From positions 1 through 32,587 of the forward strand of contig JABHBJ010000099.1 of NCBI GenBank assembly GCA_018673955.1: DNA of 32,587 nt. The letters are read 5' to 3'. The stretch's first letter is position 1, and each line of letters begins with the position of its first letter. The DNA is from Chloroflexota bacterium (GTDB taxonomy: Bacteria > Chloroflexota > Dehalococcoidia > Lucifugimonadales > Lucifugimonadaceae). The notes under the pieces are model-generated. The model was not told the DNA's origin. It was given only the letters and a program-made list of their open reading frames with translations, and searched no databases. Shown here in pieces: positions 26,100-32,587 of the stretch. The position numbers were made by a program, and so were the translations under genes.

Positions 26100-26456
26100 A
26101 TGACTTCCGAAGCACGTCCCACATTCACATGTAAAGTTTGCGCCAAGGTGATGACACCACGATTCCTACCGTCGTCAGCACCGAACTGTCCTGCTTGCGG
26201 AGCCGACACCGCCCCGAACCAAACAGCCATCGATTCTGGGCTGACTACGTTCTGCGCTAATTGCCACACAACTGGCAGCGTGTACGAATCCGACAACTGC
26301 ACCAATTGCGGTGCGGCGTGGGGGCACTGGTCAGGCGGCGAGACAGTCGAACAAGCCCCGGAAACTTCTAGTGCTGGCGACCGAGTCCTGTACAAGTCAA
26401 CTCGCGGTGCCGAGGGCGGCACCGTTCCTCGCTGGAAAATCGTCGAACCAAGCTAG
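26100..26456 (+). CDS. Four-CxxC zinc-ribbon protein
   Basis: 118-residue soluble protein with four CxxC pairs, C11/C14, C30/C33, C52/C55 and C67/C70, enough for two zinc ribbons in tandem. The C-terminal 45 residues are polar and probably flexible. The ATG at 26100 follows GAGTAAGA. I do not recognise a specific family. Tandem ribbons of this kind often mediate protein or nucleic-acid contacts. The adjacent ZnuA-like gene and its operator-like sites are downstream, so a link to zinc storage or sensing is conceivable but unsupported beyond proximity. Confidence 0.8.
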   Translation: MTSEARPTFTCKVCAKVMTPRFLPSSAPNCPACGADTAPNQTAIDSGLTTFCANCHTTGSVYESDNCTNCGAAWGHWSGGETVEQAPETSSAGDRVLYKSTRGAEGGTVPRWKIVEPS

Positions 26457-26509
26457 CCCCGCCTGATGAGGTTTTCGTAGATCGAGCAAACATTAAATTC
26501 ACTCATTTA

Positions 26510-26524
26510 TGATACCTAGTATCA
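26510..26524. promoter_or_regulatory. Operator-like site 1 upstream of the ZnuA-like gene
   Basis: TGATACCTAGTATCA is a dyad (TGATAC/GTATCA around CTA). Its reverse complement, TGATACTAGGTATCA, matches site 2 at 26587-26601 at 14 of 15 positions. It lies about 50-65 nt upstream of the putative -10 box. Confidence 0.6.
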
Positions 26525-26573
26525 TATTTTGCCTGCTATGATTACTTGTACCAACTCAAGCGTCTCTTTTTCA

Positions 26574-26579
26574 TATAAT
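26574..26579 (+). promoter_or_regulatory. Putative -10 box of the ZnuA-like gene
   Basis: A perfect TATAAT lies at 26574-26579, and a second TATAAT at 26581-26586, in a very AT-rich stretch. No convincing -35 box is seen at 16-18 nt. Either -10 would place the transcription start within or just after operator-like site 2, close to the ATG at 26603, so the message may have a very short leader. Confidence 0.5.
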
Positions 26580-26586
26580 TTATAAT

Positions 26587-26601
26587 TGATACTAGGTCTC
26601 A
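26587..26601. promoter_or_regulatory. Operator-like site 2 overlapping the ZnuA-like gene start region
   Basis: TGATACTAGGTCTCA ends one base before the ATG and differs from inverted site 1 at one position. It occupies the place of a ribosome-binding site, so a bound repressor would block initiation. By context a zinc- or manganese-responsive repressor (Zur or DtxR/MntR type) is the natural candidate, but the motif matches no consensus I know. Confidence 0.6.
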
Positions 26602-26602
26602 A

Positions 26603-27544
26603 ATGATTATTCCTCGCAACGCACTATTGATGATCCTGATCGTGGCAATTTCCGTTGTCGTTGCAGCCTGTGCTGGCGATCTCGAACCGCCTGCAGACGG
26701 CGAGGTCACCGTAATAACGACTACTTACCCTCTGACCTTTTTATCGGAGAAAATTGGCGGAGATCGAATAACCATAAATCAACTGGCTAAGCCGGGAGTG
26801 GAGGCGCACGATTTCGAGCCTGCACCATCAGATATCCGAGCTATCTCAAACTCTGATCTATTTATCTACAATCACCCTGCATTTGAGTCTTGGGCATTAA
26901 GCGCTGCTGCTTCTGCTGCAAGTGCTGACGGCGACAATTCGCCGACTGTCACAGTTCAGACGATTAATCTCGAATTGGCTGGTGAAAATCACGGTGGACA
27001 TGCAGAAGACCATTCGACATTCGATGCGCACGTTTGGCTCAATCCTCTAGAGGCACAAGAACAAGCCGACCGAATACTGTCCGCATTCATCGAAGTCGAC
27101 CCCGAAGGCGCACAGATTTACACGCGAAATGCCGATGGACTCGATGTTGAACTTCAGGCACTGGACGATCTAATCGGCAAGCAAATCGCACGCTGTGAAC
27201 TCGATAGCGTGGTCGTCTCTCATCTAGCGTTCGGGCACATGGCTGAACGCTATGGCTTCAGCCAAATCGGACTCGCGGGATTATCTCCTGAGTTCGAATC
27301 TGGACCAGCGCAGATCGCAGGCGTAATCGGAAAAATGAACGAGCTAGGCATATCGCACATCATGCAAGAACCGAACGTAAGCGATCGGCTAGCGGAAACC
27401 GTCGCAGCCGAAACCGGTGCGAAACTTCTCACTCTTCATCCACTTGAAGTCAGAACCTCGGAACAGGCATCGAACGGCATCGACTATCTCGAAATCATGA
27501 AGTCGAATGCCGGTGCTCTTCAGGCAGCGCTCCGCTGCAGCTAA
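26603..27544 (+). CDS. ZnuA/TroA-family metal-binding lipoprotein
   Basis: 313-residue cluster A-I substrate-binding protein that captures Zn2+ or Mn2+ outside the membrane for an ABC importer. The lipobox is VAAC (Cys23) after a hydrophobic signal. The domain has the metal ligands expected of the family: H68 (EAHDFEP), H142 (DAHVWLNP) and H206 (VVSHLAFGHMAERYG), with an acidic fourth ligand candidate in the MQEPNVS loop (E255). A short His-rich stretch (ENHGGHAEDHS, 127-137) precedes the second ligand and favours zinc. No permease or ATPase gene is adjacent, since the next gene is convergent, so it must work with a transporter encoded elsewhere. Two matching operator-like sites flank its promoter. 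Confidence 0.94.
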   Translation: MIIPRNALLMILIVAISVVVAACAGDLEPPADGEVTVITTTYPLTFLSEKIGGDRITINQLAKPGVEAHDFEPAPSDIRAISNSDLFIYNHPAFESWALSAAASAASADGDNSPTVTVQTINLELAGENHGGHAEDHSTFDAHVWLNPLEAQEQADRILSAFIEVDPEGAQIYTRNADGLDVELQALDDLIGKQIARCELDSVVVSHLAFGHMAERYGFSQIGLAGLSPEFESGPAQIAGVIGKMNELGISHIMQEPNVSDRLAETVAAETGAKLLTLHPLEVRTSEQASNGIDYLEIMKSNAGALQAALRCS

Positions 27545-28128
27545 TCGGATGACTGGCTAATCACATTCAATTCAAACCGCTCCAATCGCTTCCAAACGCC
27601 GCCCCATGCAACGCCATCACGCCCCATTAGATCGATAGTCGACACGCTAAGCGAATCGCCGAAGTCAACGTCTTTAAGCATCTTCATCGCAACCTCCACA
27701 CCCTGCTCACCCGCCTCGTTAACGATGCTCATGTGAACACCGTACGGGTCGTCTTTGTACGCAGGTTTTCCGAGCGGTGAAATAGTGGCAACCAACTCGT
27801 CATGAAGCGCCTGAATCTCAGGATTAACGTCAAATCCTAAAATCAAACTATCGCTAGAATCCCAGACCTTCATACCAGCCGTTCCGAGTTCAAACGGTTC
27901 GTGGCGACCTGCAATTTCGCGAATCGTCTCGATCATTCCGTCGAGGCTAGCAATCCCATAAAGCGTGCCCTTTACAGTGACATGGGCCGGTATCTTGGCC
28001 CGTTTCTGTCCCGCTGCCCGCTCAATCTCAAGAAGTGGTTCAGTGAGTTCGGGAGGAGCAGGAATGACGATCGTGTAGCACGAGTAGCCAAATTCGTCGT
28101 TTTCCAGATGAGTTGATGGATTAACCAT
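27541..28128 (-). CDS. 2H phosphoesterase (2'-5' RNA ligase/LigT-like)
   Basis: 195-residue protein with the two HxT/S motifs of the 2H phosphoesterase superfamily, H49-V-T51 (PAHVTVKGT) and H132-M-S134 (YGVHMSIV), about 80 residues apart as expected for the two-lobed fold. Such enzymes hydrolyse 2',3'-cyclic phosphates or ligate or cleave 2'-5' bonds in RNA or nucleotides. The true substrate cannot be read here. The gene is convergent with the ZnuA-like gene and the two stops overlap by 4 nt. DUF3500 lies upstream on the same strand, 39 nt away, and the two may be co-transcribed. Confidence 0.88.
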   Translation of the reverse strand: MVNPSTHLENDEFGYSCYTIVIPAPPELTEPLLEIERAAGQKRAKIPAHVTVKGTLYGIASLDGMIETIREIAGRHEPFELGTAGMKVWDSSDSLILGFDVNPEIQALHDELVATISPLGKPAYKDDPYGVHMSIVNEAGEQGVEVAMKMLKDVDFGDSLSVSTIDLMGRDGVAWGGVWKRLERFELNVISQSSD

Positions 28129-28167
28129 GGTTACCTTGCTTTAAAGTTCTAGCCGTAAATCGAACGA

Positions 28168-29166
28168 CTAGTGCGATGCCCTGTAGTGAGAAGCCAAAAG
28201 ATCTTCACCAAAGTCGTGGGCGTAGTCACGCAGCACCGAGTGAATGTGATTCGCCTCGTTCTGCGTGTTGTCGTATTCGATCAGGAATCGTGGATGCCTA
28301 ATTGCGTAATAGTGCGGCGCTCCAACCTCAGCAGGTCCTGCCCAAGCGAACGTCACATCATAGAATCCGGCCGATTCAATCTCGCGCCAATAGTTCGAAG
28401 CAAGATCGTCCGAGGCTCGCGTCACATAGTGCCTTACAAGCGCCACAAGTTGATCACGCTGCTGATCACCGAGCAAACTGAATCCAATGCCCCTAGGTGC
28501 GATGTTGGGATCTGCTGAACGAACATTCGTAGTCAAAATATCGGCAGGGGCAATCTCGTCAACAACTGCCAGTTTCACCTGCTCTCCATCCATCGACGTT
28601 AGCAGCGCTCGGGCCCAATCCTGCTCCTCGACAAGCGTTCGTTCGCCTTTGCGGTCACCATGTCGAATTACGGCCGGGTTCGCACCGAAAAACAGCGGCA
28701 AAATCGAAACATGTTCGCCATTCACGATGTTCGCAGTAAGACCAATGTGGTGACCACCAACACGGAAACCCCAAGCTTTGTCGATAGTTCCCGGGGTACC
28801 GAAAACACTAAACCAGTATCGGTCGGTATTTCGCTCCCACTGAGAAATATTTTCGCTGATCTTTTCCCACTCGCCCAAGATGGTCTCGAGTTCGATGATT
28901 CTATGAGCAGTCGCCGCCCCACGTGCGCTGTAGCCGGTCTCCATCATCGTAAACGCAGCCTTACGCTGAGCATCATTCATTTCACGAAGACTAAGCCCCT
29001 CACGTTCGATCGGTGTGTAAGCCCACTTGTATCGCTCATCGCCAGCGAAACTAAATGATGCCGTCGCTCGCTGTGAATCATCAAGCGAGTTCAAAAAATC
29101 GTTCGCTGCGGCAGTCATTCGTTTTACTCGGTCAGGAGCTGAAGATGGGATTGGCGACGATGTCAT
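28168..29166 (-). CDS. DUF3500 family protein
   Basis: 332-residue soluble protein of the DUF3500 family. Recognisable segments are YKWAYTPIEREGLSLREM (the RW-YTP.eR.Gl signature), the FGTPG and WGFRVGGHHIGLTANI region (GHH motif), FFGANPAVIRHGDRKGERTL, and a C-terminal HYYAIRHPRFLIEYDNTQ segment. The conserved GHH and the terminal His/Asp-rich region suggest a metal or substrate site, but no activity is established for the family. The start at 29166 is chosen over the ATG 75 nt upstream because AAAGGAA sits 6 nt before it and the extra N-terminal residues look unrelated. An amidohydrolase lies upstream on the same strand. Confidence 0.85.
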   Translation of the reverse strand: MTSSPIPSSAPDRVKRMTAAANDFLNSLDDSQRATASFSFAGDERYKWAYTPIEREGLSLREMNDAQRKAAFTMMETGYSARGAATAHRIIELETILGEWEKISENISQWERNTDRYWFSVFGTPGTIDKAWGFRVGGHHIGLTANIVNGEHVSILPLFFGANPAVIRHGDRKGERTLVEEQDWARALLTSMDGEQVKLAVVDEIAPADILTTNVRSADPNIAPRGIGFSLLGDQQRDQLVALVRHYVTRASDDLASNYWREIESAGFYDVTFAWAGPAEVGAPHYYAIRHPRFLIEYDNTQNEANHIHSVLRDYAHDFGEDLLASHYRASH

Positions 29167-29291
29167 CGAGGTTCCTTTTGAGATGTAATCGGGCGAATGC
29201 CCAACTATAAGCCAGCGTTCGGCATCATGGGGAGAATCCACGAAGCATCAGCACCTGAAAATTGTCGACTCACAACGAACTTAGCTAGCGC

Positions 29292-30125
29292 CTAGTCATC
29301 CCAAGTGCCGAACAACCGTTCACAGGTTCCACCCAGAATCTTATCGCCAAGCCCTGGCCCCATCGCAGGTTCAATCTTGTCAGCAATCTCCCAACCTTTG
29401 GAGTAGCCCGTCTGCTCCACGATGAACGGGAAGTCAGTACCCCACATGAGTCGATCAGCCGAGTATGCCTCGATCAGCCTGTGGACCCACCCGAACATAT
29501 CCACATAGGGAAATTCTTGATTTGAAGCACGTGGAAACTCAGAAAGCTTCACGTTGATCTGTGGATAGCGGCTCATAGCGAGCAATTGCTCGAACTCTGG
29601 AACTTCCGTTCCGTCAGTCGACGGAACGCAGTGCCCAAAGTGGTCGACAATCGCCTCAGTATCCGGGTACACCGACGCAAGCGTCTCGATCTCATGGTAG
29701 TTATTCGGACTCACAAGGAAACCCACTGGAATCCCTAATTCGCCAGCGCGCTTGTACAGCGCCCTGCCAACATCACCGTTCATCAACTCACCCTCGCGCC
29801 ACATCGCAGGGTTGAACCGTACCCCTCGATATCCTCGACCAACGAGGTCTTCGAGCATAGCTACCGGATCCGCAGACTGTGGATCAACAAGGCACATACC
29901 AACGAATCGATCAGGCCACTGATCCAAGGTGTCATCAACGTACGAATGGTCGAAACCGTGAACAATCGGCTGCACGATAAGCGATCCAGCCACGTCTGCC
30001 TGATCCATCAAATCGAGTAAAAACTCGGCATCACCACGTGCCGTCGGCGGCTCTTGACCAGCCCTGTACGGGTAGGTGTCAGGATCGTGCGCCCAAACAT
30101 GCAGATGTGAATCGATTTTCTTCAT
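29292..30125 (-). CDS. Amidohydrolase family protein (Amidohydro_2, COG3618-like)
   Basis: 277-residue TIM-barrel metal-dependent hydrolase. It opens with the metal-binding HxH (H7, H9 in DSHLHVW). H162 (VDHFGH) and D231 (LMWGTDFPF) complete the usual set, as in 2-pyrone-4,6-dicarboxylate lactonase and L-rhamnono/fuconolactonase relatives. Members of this group often open lactones or decarboxylate small acids; the substrate here is unknown. It sits upstream of DUF3500 and is divergent from two xylose-isomerase-like TIM barrels across a 267-nt gap, an arrangement that suggests a degradative gene set. Confidence 0.9.
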   Translation of the reverse strand: MKKIDSHLHVWAHDPDTYPYRAGQEPPTARGDAEFLLDLMDQADVAGSLIVQPIVHGFDHSYVDDTLDQWPDRFVGMCLVDPQSADPVAMLEDLVGRGYRGVRFNPAMWREGELMNGDVGRALYKRAGELGIPVGFLVSPNNYHEIETLASVYPDTEAIVDHFGHCVPSTDGTEVPEFEQLLAMSRYPQINVKLSEFPRASNQEFPYVDMFGWVHRLIEAYSADRLMWGTDFPFIVEQTGYSKGWEIADKIEPAMGPGLGDKILGGTCERLFGTWDD

Positions 30126-30392
30126 AACGTCTTCTCGAGTGTCATTGTCACAGAGTTAGTCCACGCCATTAACGCCAACCCTCTCACAGATTGGCGAAGC
30201 TTACGTGATCCCCATCAACACAGATAGAAGCTTGTTACAAAACCACTATCGCTTCAAGAAACACTCTCGCACCCCCTTGATTCGACGCTCCGCGGTGGTA
30301 CATTCGCTGCCATCCCGACATACAAGCTCGTCGTCATCGTTGGTTTTTCAGTTTTGGATCCAGTCCGTCGACCAGCATAGAAACGAGTCACT

Positions 30393-31232
30393 ATGATCAA
30401 ACTAAGCCTGCAATCACTCTCCTACCGCGACACGTTCAATGCGGGAAATATCGATCTGCTTGGGATCATCGACAAAGCGGCCGAGTACCAAATGGACGGC
30501 GTCGATCTGCACTTCACACATTTCGCTTCGACCGATGACGACTACCTCGAAGAAGTAAAGCAGGCGTGTCTCAAACGTGGGCTCCACATGTGCTACATCG
30601 GAGTTTCGAACAACTTCGGTAAGACGGGTGAAGAGCTTCGTGAACAGATCGATCTAATGAAAAAGTGGATCGATGTTGCCGCAAAAATGGGCATTCCAAT
30701 GATTCGAGCATTCGGTTCATGGCTCCCTGAAGGCGAAACTGAAGAACAAGCATGGCCTCGCCTCGTAGCCTCGACCAAAGAGGTAGCCGAGTACGGCCAA
30801 TCAAAAGGTGTTGTCGTCGGTCTGCACAACCACAACCACGGCTGTATCCCCGCTACCGGAGATCAGGTGATTCGACTTCTCGACGATGTCGACAATCCTT
30901 ACTACTCGCACATACTCGACACAGGCCAGTACCGCGGATCACCCGGTGCTTCTTTCGGCGAGCGCGGACAAGAAGACCCACAGTGGAACTTCTACGGCTC
31001 TATCGAAACATCGGCACCACGCGCTGTCCACGTTCGAGCGAAAATCTACCGAATCGCCAGCGGCACAGAGGCGTGGCTCGACTATGAACGCATCATGCCA
31101 ATCATCAAGAACGTCGGCTACAACGGCTGGATGTCCATCGTGTTCGAAGGTCAGGACGAGCTAGACGAACCAGCAGCAGTCCCTCTGGCAAACACCTACC
31201 TACGATCAATGCTCGCAAAGCACGAGATGTAG
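30393..31232 (+). CDS. Xylose isomerase-like TIM barrel protein (sugar phosphate isomerase/epimerase family), copy 1
   Basis: 279-residue member of the AP endonuclease family 2/IolE-Hyi type barrels (COG1082). Metal-site candidates are the HNHNH cluster at 145-149, D176 (HILDTGQY) and E252 (IVFEG), at the barrel's C-terminal strand ends. LHNHNHGCIPATG followed by LDTGQYRGSPGA is shared almost exactly with the next gene, as is the RAKIYR...WLDYERI segment, so the two are tandem paralogues. They probably isomerise, epimerise or dehydrate a small sugar or keto acid. The gene is first in a plus-strand cluster ending in RidA; spacing to the next gene is 24 nt. Confidence 0.92.
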   Translation: MIKLSLQSLSYRDTFNAGNIDLLGIIDKAAEYQMDGVDLHFTHFASTDDDYLEEVKQACLKRGLHMCYIGVSNNFGKTGEELREQIDLMKKWIDVAAKMGIPMIRAFGSWLPEGETEEQAWPRLVASTKEVAEYGQSKGVVVGLHNHNHGCIPATGDQVIRLLDDVDNPYYSHILDTGQYRGSPGASFGERGQEDPQWNFYGSIETSAPRAVHVRAKIYRIASGTEAWLDYERIMPIIKNVGYNGWMSIVFEGQDELDEPAAVPLANTYLRSMLAKHEM

Positions 31233-31256
31233 GCGAGTCGCCAAACAAGAGCACTC

Positions 31257-32087
31257 ATGAACCCCATCTACCTCCAGGCCCTCTCATTTCACGACACATA
31301 CGGAAACGGCGACGACTGCATTCACGCGGCAGCCGACATGGCTGCTGAGCTCGGTATAGCGGGAGTCGATATTGAAGATCGACTCTTGGCCTCGTACGAG
31401 CCAGAGTACCTTCAAGAACTAGCGCATTCAGTCGAAAGTCGTGGTGTGGAGTTCGGCTACGCCGGTGTGATAGTCCTGTTCCAAGAACCTGTCTCGTCGA
31501 TTCCGGATGAACTCGACCGAGCGAGAGCGCTGATCGATGCAGTACCGCATCTGGGTATAAACGCTGTTCGACTTCCCGGAAACGGCGTGGTGAACGGTCA
31601 AACGCTCGAATTCACGTTCGGGGAAGTTCGCAAGAAGTTCCAGACTATCTGCGACTACGCTGCGAACGCAGGCGTCAAAGTATTTCTGCACAACCATAAT
31701 CACGGTTCAACGCCAGCGACCGGTGCTCTGGTGCTCAAAATGCTTGATGAGGTCGATAGCCCGGCACTTTCATACGTTCTCGATACTGGGCAATTTCCGG
31801 GTTCACCCGGTTCGTCGGGTCCCGGTAGTCCAACTAACCTAGCTGACGAGCAGCTATACGAATCCGTCGAGATGTGTGCGCCGAGAGCCGATATGGTACG
31901 GACAAAGTTCTATTTTGCATCCGCTGGTGACGAGCAATGGCTCGATTACCCACGTATAGTTCGCATCTTGAAAAATGCACAGTTCGATGGTCCGATATCG
32001 ATCGTCTATGAGCCGCGCGGCGATGTTCTCTCGAAAGATGCTCTACCGGCGGCCGTTAGATACTTGACCTCTTTATTCAACCAATAA
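31257..32087 (+). CDS. Xylose isomerase-like TIM barrel protein, copy 2 (paralogue of the preceding gene)
   Basis: 276-residue paralogue of copy 1. The key positions align without gaps: HNHNH at 145-149, PATG at 153-156, LDTGQ at 175-179, and a Glu in IVYEPRG near the end. Differences concentrate in the first 120 residues and in the loop after GSPG (GSSGPGSPTNLADE here, FGERGQEDPQWN there), the region usually lining the substrate pocket. The two copies may therefore act on different substrates, or form a heteromer (inference). ATG at 31257, 24 nt after the previous stop, so probably the same transcript. Confidence 0.92.
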   Translation: MNPIYLQALSFHDTYGNGDDCIHAAADMAAELGIAGVDIEDRLLASYEPEYLQELAHSVESRGVEFGYAGVIVLFQEPVSSIPDELDRARALIDAVPHLGINAVRLPGNGVVNGQTLEFTFGEVRKKFQTICDYAANAGVKVFLHNHNHGSTPATGALVLKMLDEVDSPALSYVLDTGQFPGSPGSSGPGSPTNLADEQLYESVEMCAPRADMVRTKFYFASAGDEQWLDYPRIVRILKNAQFDGPISIVYEPRGDVLSKDALPAAVRYLTSLFNQ

Positions 32088-32136
32088 CGACAAACTGATT
32101 CGACCACACAGTGGCGAAACAAAAAAGGAAACATGC

Positions 32137-32587
32137 ATGGGAACGTTCTACGACAACTCCATAGTCCCTGACCATCTGAGACGTGACTTCGATGTTTACG
32201 ATCGAATCAATGAACTCAAAATGGATATGGGGTCGTTCGAAACCGATGTAAAAAGCCTCAAAGGCGCGGGAATCAGTGGAATCGTTTTCCACGAGTCGGG
32301 TCTTGTCTATCTCTCAGGTCACGGATATGGCCCCGGCCAGATGTACGACGACCCAGACCGAATCAAAGAGGGTCAGGACGCAGCACAGTGGATCGCCAGC
32401 TCGATGATCAAGCGCCTCCACTGGGGTTTGACTTGCGGTGGTGAAGGCGGCGACTTGAACGACGTAATCTATACTGTGAAAGCATTGGGCATGGTCGTAT
32501 CAACCGACGTAGCGTTCAATGGTGGACCAGCAGTTATGAACGGCTTCTCCGAACGCTGGCAGTCAGTATTCGGCGGTGGCCAAGGTG
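32137..32587 (+). CDS. RidA/YjgF-family protein, 3' end beyond the window
   Basis: 150 residues are visible. The region from about 50 onward has RidA-like features: VYLSGHGYGPG, a helix with QDAAQWIASSMIK, GDLNDVIYTVKALGMV, then GGPAVMNGFSERWQSVFG. RidA proteins hydrolyse reactive enamine/imine intermediates or serve as related deaminases in amino- and keto-acid catabolism. The N-terminal extension of about 50 residues is longer than in classical RidA (about 130 residues in total). The start at 32137 has AAGGAA about 8 nt upstream. Its place behind two TIM-barrel isomerases supports a shared catabolic pathway. Confidence 0.85.
   Translation, partial: MGTFYDNSIVPDHLRRDFDVYDRINELKMDMGSFETDVKSLKGAGISGIVFHESGLVYLSGHGYGPGQMYDDPDRIKEGQDAAQWIASSMIKRLHWGLTCGGEGGDLNDVIYTVKALGMVVSTDVAFNGGPAVMNGFSERWQSVFGGGQG

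Noticed and set aside
30287-30301. CCGCGGTGGTAC, reminiscent of a T-box core
   Set aside because: The order of elements is wrong (T-box is GGTGGTACCGCG), there is no terminator, and the downstream gene is not amino-acid related.

Overview
The window looks like chromosomal DNA from a free-living, probably marine member of the Chloroflexota (Dehalococcoidia/SAR202-like). That is an inference. It rests on the mix of housekeeping genes with two mandelate-racemase-type enolase-superfamily enzymes, an SDR, three MFS transporters, a DUF3500 protein and paralogous TIM-barrel isomerases, a gene content known to be expanded in SAR202 genomes. No rRNA, tRNA, IS element, CRISPR array or phage gene was seen.

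Layout. 1-11196 is a minus-strand housekeeping block. Reading 5'->3' it runs: an ArsC/Spx-like gene with an in-frame TGA at the catalytic position (probable selenoprotein), a small zinc ribbon, enoyl-CoA hydratase/isomerase, prs, secA, a PolX/PHP protein whose polymerase active site is degraded, an unknown basic protein, a valine T-box leader with its terminator, and valS (runs off the left edge). 11308-19542 is mostly plus strand: MFS, a small unknown ORF, ispH overlapping an enolase-superfamily gene, a convergent MFS, a DUF192 lipoprotein, and an unusually long phosphoglycerate mutase. 19543-19914 lies between two convergent genes and holds a candidate structured ncRNA ending in a strong intrinsic terminator.

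19915-24292 holds an SDR and a second enolase-superfamily gene (minus), divergent from an OFA-like MFS, followed by a small membrane ORF and a frameshifted YrdB/DUF2568-like gene. 24401-27544 holds formate-tetrahydrofolate ligase, a four-CxxC zinc-ribbon protein, and an orphan ZnuA-like lipoprotein whose promoter is flanked by two copies of a TGATACTAGGTNTCA motif. 27541-32587 holds a 2H phosphoesterase, DUF3500, an amidohydrolase, two xylose-isomerase-like TIM barrels in tandem and a RidA-family gene (runs off the right edge), a plausible small-molecule catabolic island.

The observations most worth following up are the UxxC ArsC-like selenoprotein at 10849-11196 with a SECIS-like hairpin at the expected distance, the unidentified ncRNA at 19573-19845, the PolX with two of its three polymerase carboxylates replaced, and the paired operator-like motif upstream of the ZnuA-like gene.
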